A DNA stretch of 64,000 nt from Unio delphinus (lineage: Eukaryota > Mollusca > Bivalvia > Unionida > Unionidae), in assembly GCA_029339505.1 (NCBI GenBank), contig JAQISU010000179.1:9442501-9506500 (forward strand), read 5' to 3'. This document shows, piece after piece, positions 1-11,410 of the stretch. A program made the position numbers and the translations under genes. The notes beneath the pieces are model-generated. The model saw only the letters and a list, made by a program, of their open reading frames with translations. It had not been told where the DNA came from and did no database searches. Position 1 is the stretch's first letter; every line of letters starts with the position of its first letter.

Positions 1-138
1 TAGGACAAAGCACTAAAATATGTTTAATCCACCGAGTTGTAGATAGGGTTAACATATCAGAACCTAGGCTAGTGAAGAAAAATGATGATGCGTCTTTAAT
101 TTAATAAATAATTCATTTTATGTTTTAAATATATTTAG

Positions 139-195
139 AGGATGTGCAGAGGATCACTAGAAGTGGTATAGAACAGGAAAAGATACAACCAGCAG
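139..195 (+). CDS. Candidate penultimate exon of an unidentified plus-strand gene
   Basis: A tttag acceptor at 134-138 and a gtaaat donor at 196 bound a 57-nt block with one open frame (2 nt, 18 codons, 1 nt). It encodes DVQRITRSGIEQEKIQPA followed by a split Gly codon. The other two frames contain stops. The outgoing phase (1) matches the terminal exon at 3787. An alternative acceptor two bases downstream (exon from 141) would keep the same frame. I do not recognise the protein family. The gene would begin left of the window. The call rests on splice signals and phase agreement alone. Confidence 0.45.
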
Positions 196-504
196 GTAAA
201 TAACTGCACGAAAAAAATTTCACCACAGTATGATCATGTGATATCATTTTTGTAAGTGATGAGAGCATATGTTGCTGCCTATATGATCATCAAATGGACT
301 CTCAGAACTTTGAAATACTACCTAAACACCACTTTTTTCCATAATTTTTCCAGTAATTGAAAGTAAATATTTTTACCTACATCAGCAATGTTTTTTTTCT
401 TCTTTTGAATTTGATTCACAATTCAATTTCACAATGCTGCATTTACAAAGAATTCAAATAGTAATTGATATCTATGTATTTAAAATACAGTAATTGCTAG
501 TACT
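196..504. other. Intron sequence, nothing recognised
   Basis: AT-rich sequence between the candidate exon at 139-195 and the DIRS-like relic. No repeat family or conserved coding stretch was seen. Confidence 0.5.
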
Positions 505-1344
505 GTTTAATTATTTTCCATAAAGCCTCCAGCCTCACATGTATACATAACATGTTATTCTGTCTTTGGTGAGAAAAGACCATCTTTAAAGAAATGTAAA
601 CTTTTGTATCAGTCACATGATGTATCACCTGAGGTATGCTTATTCACTTGATTCAGACAGATCAGTCTCTGGTAGATGGGACAAGAGTGAAACTATTTTT
701 TCCCCATAAATTACCTAGAGTTATTGGCAATTTCTTATTCCTTACAAGCTTTATATTCAGATCACAGAAATGTCCATATTGATATTAAGTCAGACAATAT
801 ATATGCTGAGGTAACAGGTATTTTTTTACTTATATTCTTTGGTAACTAAAGGTTAGGATTTATATATAGCTTTATAAATGCTTAAGATAGAACAATTAAT
901 TATTGTTCTATTATGTACGGGCCTGAGGAATTTTTAAATCGGTGAAAAGTATTTGGAAGTGTAAAGGTTAGTCATACAGTGACTTACACTCACAAGGCAA
1001 TGCTACTTACTATGTTGAGAATGTTTGATAATGCATGGTGCCTCAATTCATTGTTGATTAATAGATACTGGGACTGTTTAAGAAAAGTCCACCAAAAACC
1101 AAGATATTTTGACACTTTGGATGTAAACCTAGTCTTAAAATAAATGTTTACCCATTTTCCTTTTGAAACTATATCTTTAAGGTTATTAACAATGAAGCTG
1201 GTTGCTCTTATTTCTTTATCCCAAGTACACAAACTCTAAAATCTTTGAATTTACATAACATGACTTGTATGGCAGATAAAACAGTTCAGTTTTTTGGATT
1301 TGTTGAAAACTTCAAGGCAAGGTAAGAATTTCCAGTTGGAACTA

Positions 1345-1735
1345 CTACATTATAAGGACTACCACATTATAAGGACTATTACATTTTAAGGACTACTACA
1401 TTATAAGAACTGCAATATTATAAGGACTACTACACTATAAGGACTACATTATAAGAGCTACTTCATAATAAGGACTACTGCTAACACATTATAAGGACTA
1501 TGATAATTACTACATTATAAGAACTACTTCATTATAAGGACTACTACATTATAAGGACTACTTCATTATAAGAGGTACTTCATAATAAGGACTATTACTA
1601 CTACATTGTAAGGATTTTTACTACATTATAAGGACTACTACATTATAAGAATTACTACATTATAAGGACTACTTCATTATAAGGACTACTACATTATGAG
1701 GATAACTACATTATAAGGACTACTACATTATAAGG
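1345..1735. repeat. Short minisatellite, unit about 17-20 bp
   Basis: About twenty imperfect copies of a unit close to actacattataaggact, with length variants. It lies inside the DIRS-like element relic. No coding meaning. Confidence 0.85.
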
Positions 1736-1814
1736 ATGAGAAGCTTTGTGTTTTACATACTTTGTTGCATTATCTTGAATGGATTAAACATCTTCAGAAA
1801 TCTACTCAAGTTGA

Positions 1815-2030
1815 TGTTCCTTTAGAAATGTGACATCTATTGCTGTTGCAAGATGGTTAAAATGGTTTTAGAACAATCAGGAATTGATTAGTCTAAATTC
1901 AAAGATTATTCTTACAGAACTGCTGCAGCATTAGCTGCTTTTAGACAAGGCTATTCCTTGCACATATATTGAAAACAGCAGCTGACTGGGCATCAGTAAA
2001 GGCTTTTCACAAATTTTTTTATCTAATGGA
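1815..2030 (+). pseudogene. Tyrosine recombinase relic of DIRS/Ngaro type
   Basis: Conceptual translation in shifting frames gives pieces typical of the C-terminal half of DIRS/Ngaro recombinases: VARWLK, then MVLEQSGID, SKFKDYSYRTAAALAAFRQ, then HILKTAADWASVKAFHKFF. The A-A-D-W-x-S-x-x-x-F pattern is the conserved stretch before the nucleophilic tyrosine region. At least two frameshifts and an in-frame stop break it, so it cannot be expressed as one protein. It lies between the inverted repeats of the surrounding element. Confidence 0.6.
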
Positions 2031-2904
2031 TATTCAGATTAATAGTAAGGGTTTTGCTGAAGCAGTTATTAATAGCATATAATTTCAGTTTATGATCTAC
2101 AGCTTAACATGTCTTTCCTATTTCCTATTGATGTTTTTAGCAGATGTTTCGTTGTAATCTTTAAAGATGCTATGTATGCATGTGAGGCCGAAGGCTTTAT
2201 GGAAAAGAATGAACCCCTCATCCAAGCATTTATGAAGGATGAGGGGCATTATTGGAGCAAAGCCGGATGCTGAGCATGTATACACCCACCCATTCTTTGT
2301 TGCAAGTTGAAGTTTCGCCACAACTGGGTTTTCCCTCCCTGTCTTATATAGCCAACAAAACACTTCACTTTAAACTATGAGATAACTCATGCGGATGGCT
2401 TTGTTATATAGGATACCTCAGGTGACACATGTTACTGATAAAAAAGTTTCCTTTTCTTTGAAGAGGACCTGTTTCTGCCTTTGACAGAGTAACATGCTAT
2501 GTATACATGTGAGGCTGAAGGATTTATGGAAAATAACACTCCTCATCCTTCACAATTGATTGGATGAGGAATTTATTATATTTAAAACTCAGTATTTAAA
2601 ATCATATTCTGTTTTGTTGTTTTTTTTTTCATTTCAGGTGTATGTTGTTGTACCCTAACAAATTCATATCTTTCTTTTTTTTTTGGATGTTTTTACTAAC
2701 TATTGATATCAACATACAATTTAAAAATACTTCATTTTAAAATTTATTTTATGTAACCATTTATTGGCATAATCTTGAAGCATGTGTTTGTAAATTCATA
2801 TTTATTTATCATCTGTACTCGCTTATAAATTGAATCCTATTGCAAAATGCACTGTCTGTGCACAATGCATCATCAGATCTGTGCATATTTCTGCATGTTA
2901 TATC

Positions 2905-3515
2905 TGTTGTATTCAGTGATACACATATACTGTGTATGTTTCTTAGTGTAATGTCCTTTGTATTCAATGACGCACACATTCTTTGTATGTTTCTTTGTGT
3001 TGTGTCCTTTGTATTCAATGATGCACACATACTGTGCATGTTTCTTTGTGTTATGTCCTTTGTATTCAATGATGCACACATTCTTTGTATGTTTCTTTGT
3101 GTTATGTCCTTTGTATTCAATGATGCACACATACTGTGCATGTTTCTTTGTGTTGTGTCCTTTGTATTCAATGATGCACACATTCTTTGTATGTTTCTTT
3201 GTGTTATGTCCTTTGTATTCAATGATGCATACATACTGTGCATGTTTCTTTGTGTTGTGTCCTTTGTATTCAATGATGCACACATTCTTTGTATGTTTCT
3301 TTGTGTTGTGTCCTTTGTATTCAATGATGCACACATTCTTTGTATGTTTCTTTGTGTTGTGTCCTTTGTATTCAATGATGCACACATTCTTTGTATGTTT
3401 CTTTGTGTTGTGTCCTTTGTATTCAATGATGCACACAATTTGTGTATGCATCTTTGAGCTATGGCCTTTGTGTTAATTGACGTGCACATTCTGTGCTTGT
3501 TTCTTTGTGTTGTGG
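2905..3515. repeat. 51-bp minisatellite, about 11 copies
   Basis: The unit contains tcctttgtattcaatgatgc and alternates between two forms, ending cattctttgtatg or catactgtgcatg. Because 51 is a multiple of 3 and the unit has few stops, several frames on both strands stay open for 170-240 codons. These are repeat artefacts and not genes. The array sits in an intron about 270 bp upstream of the candidate terminal exon at 3787. Confidence 0.95.
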
Positions 3516-3786
3516 TCTTAGCTGTCAACTACCCATAATGTAGGGGGAGAGGTTGGCTTTTTCATTGTTTCAGTTTAAATGGCATAATTTATGTACATAC
3601 ACTGTATTCAGAAATTTTTGTAAACATTGCAACCATGTTTAACAGTACAATTTGTTTGTGTATTTATCCAACTTTGTTTTATTGCTGTGTTGTGTTTTTT
3701 GTTTCTTTTATTGTTTTCTTGAGCAGATTTTTTAAGGGTTTTGGCTGATGAATATAAAATTTGATGTCCAATTCATGTATTTGCAG

Positions 3787-3830
3787 GTCTCAAGGTTTGG
3801 TCCGACCCATTTGATAGAAAGAAGACGTAG
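3787..3830 (+). CDS. Candidate terminal coding exon of the same unidentified gene
   Basis: A tatttgcag acceptor ends at 3786. Entering with phase 1, the frame completes a Gly codon, then reads LKVWSDPFDRKKT and stops at TAG 3828-3830. A canonical AATAAA lies about 135 nt downstream, as expected for a last exon. Joined to 139-195 the C-terminus is basic and charged. The intron between them (196-3786) carries a tyrosine-recombinase element relic and a 51-bp minisatellite. The family is not recognised, and a longer run of upstream exons outside the window is needed to name it. Confidence 0.45.
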
Positions 3831-3965
3831 TTGAATCAACCCAAAAAGAAATATCATCAAAATTTTGTTCTATATTTTAGAGATTGTAAATATTTGATTA
3901 GTTTAGTTTTAATATCTCAAGATTAGATAATGAAGTATATACCCCTGGCTATATGTAATGTAAAA

Positions 3966-3971
3966 AATAAA
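3966..3971 (+). promoter_or_regulatory. Polyadenylation signal AATAAA
   Basis: A canonical hexamer follows the candidate terminal exon by about 135 nt. It lies in an AT-rich 3' UTR-like stretch and is followed by a T-rich region near 3988. It supports a transcript end close to 3990 on the plus strand. Confidence 0.5.
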
Positions 3972-3990
3972 GATCCTATTAACATCATCT

Positions 3991-4334
3991 TCCATTTTTG
4001 CAACATGTTTCCAGTGAAGACACGGAATGAAATTGTTTTATTATTAAAGTGAGCATATCATGTTATTTGCTTAGTTCGAGAAACTTGACAGTTATGTCTG
4101 GTTAAGTGGTACAGTCTCAAGTTTGACTTGTGTTACTTGTTCTTGAATTAAAGAAAAAGATTTTGTTTTTTGAAGCTGTAATTGTTCCATCATCAGTTAA
4201 TTATTTCTTTTGTGTCTCTACAATACAATGAAAAGGAAATAAATAAATAAAATGGTATTAGTTTATTAGCATTTCTTACACATCAGCTCTTCATTATTGG
4301 ATGCATGCAGATATTCTTCAGGTGTACCAGTGTC
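3991..4334. other. Intergenic, nothing recognised
   Basis: AT-rich sequence downstream of the poly(A) signal of the candidate gene. No ORF with protein-like composition and no repeat family was seen. Confidence 0.5.
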
Positions 4335-4580
4335 CAAATGGTAAAACATTTTCACCTTAAGGCTTTACTGATCACTGCCATCTTACATCAGTCCTCTTAG
4401 TTCCAAAGCTAAATATAATCTAATGTGGGTATATGAGAAAGCTTGCAAGTATCGTCCCTTGGGTCATTGGTTTATACTGGGGGTTTTCTGGGGTTTTCTT
4501 CCACCAGTTATATGGCCTGTCCTATGTTGACTGTTGTGCTGAGAAAAGGCATTAAACTGACTACAAAAACAACAATAGCA
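4335..4580 (+). mobile_element. Degenerate SINE, family B (tRNA-Leu/Ser-like head)
   Basis: The body matches better copies in the window (40066, 41690): a gatcactgccatctta segment, then gtgggtatatgagaaagcttgc, then a tttctggg/cttccacca segment, then gtgctgagaaaaggcattaaac and a caacaa-rich tail. The tRNA-like head is badly eroded. It is the oldest-looking copy of the family here. Confidence 0.65.
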
Positions 4581-5328
4581 GATACTCTTAACTAAGTAGT
4601 GCTTCATGGTCAAGAAAACGGACTCTTTATGTAAAATTCCACAGATGACCTATAGGCATTACATTAAAAAAACTACTATTGTTTACAATAAGAATAATTA
4701 CAAGATGATGATAATAATGGGTATGATAATCGGGTGGTGATAAACATGAAATGGGGTTGATAATAAAATGACTATTATTTCTTTCTGCGGGTTTCTTTGT
4801 TGAACCCACTTGGCAAGCTGCTAATACTTGTCTAGGAAAAGGGCCACTTGTCTCTTTTGATATTAAGAGAGAGTATCTATTCTTGTTGTGAATATTGTTA
4901 TTATATAATGAAAAAACTCTGGCGGAGAGTAATTTTTATTTCATATTTCCATTTTTCATTTCATTAAAGTTTATGATTGATTTGTAATATTAACGAGTTT
5001 TGTTGCACTGTCTACTGTCTTAGTTCGGGTTACGTGATTCCGCCTGGGTATATACGCATGCCCACTATGGCTGCAGTGGTGTTATGAAGCAGTATTGTGT
5101 GAAGAACTCCTCTTGCAAGTCAAGTACATTTGGTCATAGTTTGCTGGACAGGAAAGGGCCAGGTCGGGGAATTTAGAAAGTGTAGGGACAAGATCTTTTA
5201 TCGACCAGGATAGAGGCGCTACAAGGTTCATCCATGAAATGTGAAAATCTTGCGACAGTACGCCTTTTAACTTAAGATATCTTTTCTCTCATCATTTCAC
5301 ACTTTTCTTCTCCCGCTCTCTCTCATCA
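4581..5328. other. Intergenic, nothing recognised
   Basis: AT-rich sequence between two SINEs. The short ORFs have no recognisable protein similarity. Confidence 0.5.
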
Positions 5329-5584
5329 CTCTGGTGAACTAGTGGTTAGAGCTTCGACCTCGGGTGCAGGAGGTCATGGGTTCGATCCCCAGTTTAGTCA
5401 TATCAAAGACTTACAAAAATGGCATTCACAATTGATTCACTTGTCACTCAGCAGTAAGAGATTAGTGTTAGGACTGAGCGAATTGGTGTCAGGATAATGT
5501 GCTAGGCATCACTATAAACTGTCACACTGCAGACATTGTAGCAATATGACTAAAAATTTGTTAAAGCTACGTTAAAAATCCAAA

Positions 5585-5616
<32 letters not shown>
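5329..5616 (+). mobile_element. tRNA-derived SINE, family A, with (AC)n tail
   Basis: The head carries RNA polymerase III internal promoter-like boxes: box A tagtggttagagc and box B gggttcgatcccc. The body has ttagtgttaggactg, gtcaggataatgtg, ctgcagacattgtagc and atatgactaaaaa. It ends in an (AC)n run at about 5585-5616. The same order is seen in the copies at 44645, 60412 and 62916, which establishes a family. It is a SINE and not a tRNA gene: there is no intact cloverleaf and the body continues past the tRNA-like part. Confidence 0.85.
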
Positions 5617-6552
5617 CTCTCTCTTCAGCAATCTTGATCGAGTAATGATGCATGACCGCAGTGGGCTATCACCCCAGATAAAAAAAACTATCCTAAAGAA
5701 CCTGAGATAGGAAGACTCAGGGTAGCTTAGCCAAGAGGGAGTTTCTGCTTCATTATTATTATTTGGTTGTCATAGTGATATGCAGCTTTGGATTGATACA
5801 AAACAAGTTTTTTAACATTGTTGTAAAGACTACCAGTAAATGTTATATAGACAAAACTACATGTATCTTTTGTTCCAAGTTGGCAGAGAGAAGAACATTG
5901 ATATGCCAGAAGAAAATGTTGAGGACATCAAGCTGAGATCAATTTTCTTTTGCATATTAAGTTGAGTTCTTTGCCCAACTTGGAACAAGGCACTTGTGTG
6001 GATTTGTATTTATTTGCAAATACTTCTTTTTATTCACACATACTTTTCAAATTTTTTAATGTGTACTTTTTTTTTTTAAATTTAAGAGAAAAAAAACATG
6101 TACATACTCAACGATTAGGTCTAGGTATATGTAATGCACAGTTGTGTCTTGAGTCTGTCTGCATTGTCCATATGGTGATTTACTCCATAGTTTTGGTCAA
6201 ATTTCACAGACTAACTATAATTAAATACATTCAGTTTGCAGTACTTTCAAACTCTCTATTTTTTTTTCTTCAATTAATACAAGAAATTATTGTTGCATTG
6301 ACCTTATAAGGAGATAATTTAAATATCAATATTTGAGAGAAAATAACGATTTAGTATTTTTCTAACACATGGACTAGATTTTTTTTTTCACAATATTATT
6401 TTGTTTTCTTCGCTTTATTTTCATCTTGTACAGTCACAGGAATTTAAAATGAAAGCAAACATCAACTTTTCTGAGTGTGTTCCAGTGATGACAATTTCTG
6501 AAGAAATTTGTAACAAGACATAATGCTTCTAAATTTAATGTCCTAGTCAAAT
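5617..6552. other. Intergenic, nothing recognised
   Basis: AT-rich sequence. The open frame at 5950-6309 is hydrophobic and low-complexity, and is not supported as a gene. Confidence 0.5.
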
Positions 6553-6722
6553 TATCCAGACACCAGGCCGGCCAGTCCTAACACTAACCTCTTAATGCTG
6601 AGCGCCATGCGAGGCAGCTGTTAGTACCATTAATGTACATCTTTGGTATGACTCGACCAGGGATCAAACCCATAACTGCTTGCTTCTGCGACAGATGCTC
6701 TAACCACTAGGCAACAGGAGCA
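6553..6722 (-). mobile_element. Truncated SINE, family A
   Basis: Read on the minus strand it has the tRNA-like head (ctagtggttagagc) followed by gtcaggactg-like and ggtgtctgg segments of the family A body. The distal body and the AC tail are missing. Box B is mutated. Confidence 0.75.
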
Positions 6723-7849
6723 GTCAGATTTGCTAAATAAATTTGATTCCTCGTTAATATTAATAAAAAAATTTAAAGTTCCTTCATTTAAACTTGCTTC
6801 TTAAAGAAACTATTAAAAACCTAAATCTGAGGTGAATTTTGGTTAAGTTTGGTATTTTAGATGCTGAATGTCTCCTCTCTATGGCTGGAATAGTGTGCAT
6901 GGTTCCAAAATTTGTTTTCCTGGGCTTTTAAGACCCATCTGCCTTGAATTGAGCACTTTGTGGCAGTTAGCAAATTCACTTGAAGATGACGTGTGGTATC
7001 CATAGTAACTGTCCCTCAGTTTTCTGTTTATTGCTGTATTGTAGCTACACGTATTAAGAGTATCTGAGTCATGATACTAACAACATCCAGTTTCATTAAA
7101 TTAATTAGATACTCATCAATATCTTTCCTTACCTGGACATTTCAAATGTATCCCCCTATTATTCCAGTGGCAAAATTGGCCATTTCTACCAATATGAATG
7201 CATGTCCTGAAATCACATTTTTCAAATACTTTGAAATGTCAATCAAATTAAAATCAAATCTCCACTTAGAGTTACCACATAGGGACCATATTCTAGTTCA
7301 ATCACATGAAGTCTTTATCTTCATCTTTGGAAGACTGAAAAGCATGAAAGAAGGGCGTAAATGTGTGGAAACGATTTGATTCACTTTCAGGTTTCCAAAA
7401 GATGCATTTTAATTGGCGAGAAGATGACCCCGAAGCAGTCACTTTCAGATCTTTAGTTTTGACAGTGGAGATCTGATTTTAATTTGTTTGTTTTAAATGT
7501 AGCAATAAAATCTGTTTCCAGTATTTTCTAAGTGGACCACTACAAGTTGTAAAAGTAGTTCCAGGATGGATGTGTTATATGGAAATTTTTAGTGTGCAAT
7601 ATGGAATCATATTGAACATCTATATTGAATGCCTGGTCAGCCCTGTAAGATAAAAGGATATGTAATAGATTGTCTGGTATCTGTACTGGTCATTAAGCAA
7701 AATATTTTATGGGATGGCCTTAAGCCTGTCATCCAATGACTCTCCATTTGTCATCACAAGGTTGCTTTTGCTACATGTACTTCTAAACTACTAGTACTTG
7801 GGGTATTGCAATGAAACTTTATATACATTCATCCTACGATATAATTGGC
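6723..7849. other. Intergenic, nothing recognised
   Basis: AT-rich DNA without recognised genes. The frame at 7071-7379 has no recognisable domain. Confidence 0.45.
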
Positions 7850-8760
7850 TTTAAATGAAAATTATGCTGCTCATACATCCATTAACAGCAGTATTTCACA
7901 GCCATCTTGAAAATGTTAAAACTACTTTAGAATTTCATTGTTATTTCAGAGTAGGGATTTATCTAGAAGTGGTCTTATATAGGTGTAGTTAGTCCTAAAG
8001 AAAATAGATCCACATGAATATCTGTTATGGCCCCTACAGTTACCATCTTGAAAATCTTGTAATTGTTACTCAACCTGGATGGGTTACTAAGTGATATCAA
8101 AATGGGGTCTTATTGGTCCTTATTGAAAATGGTGCAGATCTGCCATCTAATATGACAACTAGATGGGACCCCAAATGGCTGAGTGGTCTCAAATGGCTGA
8201 GTGGTCTCAAGCCCTCACTTTTATGGATCACTGCCATCTCACCTCTGTCTGAGTGGATTTGAGTCTTGGATTCTGCTATTGTGGTTATATGAGAAAGCTT
8301 GCCAATAGCTTCACGTGGGTGGGTGGTTCTTTCTGGGTTTTCCCAGATTCTTCTACCATTTATCCTAACCACCATATATAGCCTATCTCGTGCTGAAAAA
8401 TGACATTAAACCTGACAACAACAACAACATAACCACTACAGCAGCCATCATGAAAATCTTGTTACTGCTACTCCTGTTGAATTGAAAGTCTTCTTTTGAT
8501 CTTTAGGTTGCTTTGTGCAGTCTGATATCCAATATGGTTACCATAGTAACCATTTTGGAAATCATATCGCTACCACTCCAACATGGAAAGTCAAATCAAC
8601 ATTGGATCTTCACTTCTTACAATTACTAAATGAAAATGATGCTTATCTGAATATTGATAAGATAGCCATCTTGCTAAGTCAAATAGACGAGTGGTTTTCT
8701 CCTGAAGACTAATTATGATATATAGTTGGTTCTGAATGAAAATGGTGCCAGGTGTTATCA
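7850..8760. repeat. Decayed tandem repeat, period about 110-140 bp, split by a SINE
   Basis: The segment ccatcttgaaaat recurs in altered form near 7903, 8045, 8446, 8552 and 8667, each time followed by a similar stretch with tgctactc and aaagtc. The family B SINE at 8160-8430 interrupts the series between the second and third unit, so the array is older than that insertion. Confidence 0.55.
8160..8430 (+). mobile_element. SINE, family B, with duplicated head segment
   Basis: The head has aaatggctgagtggtctc twice in tandem, then gatcactgccatctcacctc, then gagaaagcttgcc, tgggtgggtggttctttc and a gctgaaaaatgacattaaac end with a caacaacaac tail. The order matches the other family B copies. The head duplication is peculiar to this copy. 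Confidence 0.8.
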
Positions 8761-8841
8761 ACTTCATTATCAATAATAACAGACTTAGTGTTGAATATTT
8801 CTAATACATCGCTTTACCTAGTCACTTTAATAACTAAAGAA

Positions 8842-9035
8842 CAATGCCAGATACACTAGATGACTGGGACCAAAATACCAGATGTACTAGACAGGACCAA
8901 AATATCAGATGTACTAGACAGGGCCACAATATCAGATGTACTAGACAGGACCACAATATCAGATGTACTTGTTGTCTAGTACATCTGGTATTGTGGTCCT
9001 AGTTGTCTAGTAGTACATCTGATATTATGGTCCTC
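8842..9035. repeat. 27-bp repeat array that turns into an inverted copy (hairpin)
   Basis: Four direct copies of a unit containing atatcagatgtactagacag run to about 8968, then two copies follow in inverted orientation to about 9033. The arms 8947-8968 and 8979-9000 pair at 21 of 22 positions around a 10-nt loop, so the DNA can extrude as a hairpin. Confidence 0.85.
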
Positions 9036-9354
9036 AAATAAGGAAAGAACAAACAGTATGAAGGGAATTTTGCATTGTTTTATTGGATGACAGAAGAGAA
9101 CAAACTGTCTATATATGAGATTTGTATATGATAGTTTAATTGGATGCCAGACGAGAGATGAAAAGGAGACCACTGTATTGTGCAAATTCTTTACTGAAAG
9201 CCATTGTTCCTTCCATGTGTACTAATCTGTTCTCCAAGACCAGAAACGTTACTAGAGTAGATGGTAATCATACTAATGATTTCAAATTTCATTGCAAATA
9301 TTTGTTGCTCTAAGCAACAGCAGAAATAAGCTCCCTTGTCCAATATTTTCTGGT

Positions 9355-9573
9355 TGTTGTTGTAGGGTTTAACGCCATTTTTCAGCACAAAATAGGCTAT
9401 ACATGGCGGCCAGTATTATTGGTGAATGAAGAACCCCGGAAAGTCCCCGGAAAGAACCACCGACCCATAAGAAGCTACTGGAAAGCTTACTCACATACCC
9501 ACATTGGCCGAATCTGAGCTGGCAGTGGTCCATAACGGAGAGCGCTTTAGATCACTTGGCCACTCAGGGGCCC
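9355..9573 (-). mobile_element. SINE, family B
   Basis: On the minus strand: gggcccctgagtggccaagt head, ccactgccag, gtgggtatgtgagtaagctt, ggtcggtggttctttccgg, and a gctgaaaaatggcgttaaac end with a caacaac tail. It interrupts a 190-codon minus-strand frame (9547-10119), whose C-terminal part is SINE sequence. Confidence 0.85.
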
Positions 9574-11324
9574 CCAATTTTTTCTGGTAGCGCTTGCATT
9601 ATCCATTAAGAACTGAGGTGTGCGCTGTGATGGTACTGAGATTATAATACCTGGCTCAGAGTCTGTTGGACATGGATTCAGACCTAACCCATCCCACCTC
9701 ACGTTATCTGCCATTCTGCTTTCTTTTTGTTTTTGTATCTGGTCAGAGCACCTGATTCTCATTGCCTTGGCACCAGATATCTTTCTTTGTAGTTGGATTA
9801 TCTGCCCATGGCAGTAATATCTTTTTGGATAGTTTAATTCCAGCAACATTTCTAACACATACTTGACTTTAGAATGATAAGGAAAGGAAAGCAAAGTGCC
9901 ATTCCAATACATACCAAGGCATACAACCTCACTCAGTCTGACCTGAGTGAGTGTCAAAGAACACACCATAGCAGATGATGCCAGGTTGGCTTGGAAGGCA
10001 GTTGTCAAAGGACACACCAAGGCATATGACCTCAGTTTGGCCTTGGTGGGTATCAAAGGACATACTCCATTGTCTAATTTGATTTGTACAATTTTAAATC
10101 CTTTTTTATTAAAAAGCAAACATGATGGTATACAAAACTCCTAATTTTATGGTCCGACTACAAATGAAACAGGCAGACGGCTTGAAAATATTGCCAACCT
10201 AGACACTATGTAAAACAGACTGGAAGCACAACTATAAGTGCAGTTGTATGTACTGAGACTGATAGCATGGGATGAGTCAATTGTCCAGGAAAATTAGCTT
10301 TTTACACTACTTGGATTATTTTCACTAATTGTCAAGAAGTTTTATAATCTATTAACAAAAAAACATTGCCATCATCGCATTTGTTCAGTGCAATGCAGCT
10401 ACATCACTTGAAGCTGAAAAGATATCCTATTCGAAGGCTAATCATTTAAAATCTCAAGAATCCCAGTAAGTTGTCTGTAGTCAGAGGGTTGGTGCTATCC
10501 TGCTAAGTATTTTACTGTTGAAAGTTTTATGATTCTATGATATTAAACTCAGTAACAGAAAAGAGAAAAAACCAACAAATTCTGTAAAGTTCAACAAATA
10601 ATTTATTTCCCTAGAATACAAAGATATAATTTAAAGAAACATAGTCTGGTGAATGAAATCCTAAATAGTTAAAATGTTCTATCACATATCAACAAGTATT
10701 ATGTATTTCAAATGAGTTTATGCGGTGTTCCAAATGAAGTCCAACCTATTGTGCAAATGTGCCACTAGTCTGATGCACAAATAGTTTTGATGTATCACAA
10801 TGATATGACAAAAAACGTCTTTAAATGAATTCACAGTTATTCCGAAAGTATTTACTTAGAACTAAAGTTTATGATCACTGTATATTTCTAATGAATTATT
10901 GAAATAAATAAATCCTCTCAAATAATAATTGAACACAACTAATTGACTCCCCTAAGACTGATGTTTAAGATATGAATTAATAATTCTCAAGTATGCATCC
11001 AAAATATAAGAAAACTAAGACACACTTTCCAAACCAATATGGGGGTGAAGCATTCATTTCCATGTCATTTGAACTTTCCAACAAATTCAGGTCCTTTAGC
11101 AGCTGACCAATCAGCAACTAGGTTACCTTGATTTTTCAAACAAGGAAACCAATGCCCTGAACTCAAATCCCATCAAATTTGTCAAAAAAATTTCTTTTGC
11201 ACCTACTAAGGTCAGAATGCCATGAAAACAAGTTTACCAACGAACTGACCTTATCTTTCAGTCCAAACCCACAATGGACAAAATTAGCTATTTGCTATGT
11301 TATTTACTAAATAACTCTTACAAT
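9574..11324. other. Intergenic; weak 60-bp repeat at 9905-10070, otherwise nothing recognised
   Basis: Three diverged units with ccaaggcata and gtcaaaggacacacc lie at about 9905-10070. The rest is AT-rich with no recognised gene. Open frames on both strands at 9547-10144 overlap each other and the repeat, and have no recognisable domain. Confidence 0.5.
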
Positions 11325-11410
11325 CTGTAATTATAATTATTAACATTGTAATCATAACTATTAACATTGTAATCATAACTATTAACATTGTAATCATAAT
11401 TACTAACACA
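11325..11410. repeat. 21-bp tandem repeat, about 4 copies
   Basis: The unit taatcataactattaacatt is repeated with few changes. Confidence 0.85.

Larger units (their letters stand above)
505..2580 (+). mobile_element. Decayed DIRS/Ngaro-type (tyrosine recombinase) retrotransposon with inverted ends
   Basis: A block at about 510-640 reappears in inverted orientation at about 2405-2540. Shared segments include acctcaggtgA(t/c)aca and tatgtatacatgtgaggct. Part of this end also occurs as a second, direct copy at about 2163-2255. The two plus-strand copies each run into a short hairpin with arms cctcatcc and ggatgagg. Between the inverted ends lies a broken tyrosine-recombinase C-terminus (1815-2030). 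Inverted termini plus an internal partial copy of an end are hallmarks of DIRS-type elements. No reverse transcriptase is visible, so this is an internally deleted or non-autonomous copy. Limits are approximate. Confidence 0.55.

Noticed and set aside
2809..3528. Open frames of up to 239 codons on both strands
   Set aside because: They are produced by a 51-bp minisatellite whose unit length is a multiple of 3; several overlapping frames on both strands are open at once.
5329..5400. tRNA gene
   Set aside because: Box A and B are present but no intact cloverleaf is seen, and the sequence continues as a repeated SINE body found elsewhere in the window.
9547..10119. 190-codon minus-strand ORF
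   Set aside because: Its C-terminal part is SINE sequence, another part is a weak tandem repeat, no domain is recognisable, and the opposite strand is also open.
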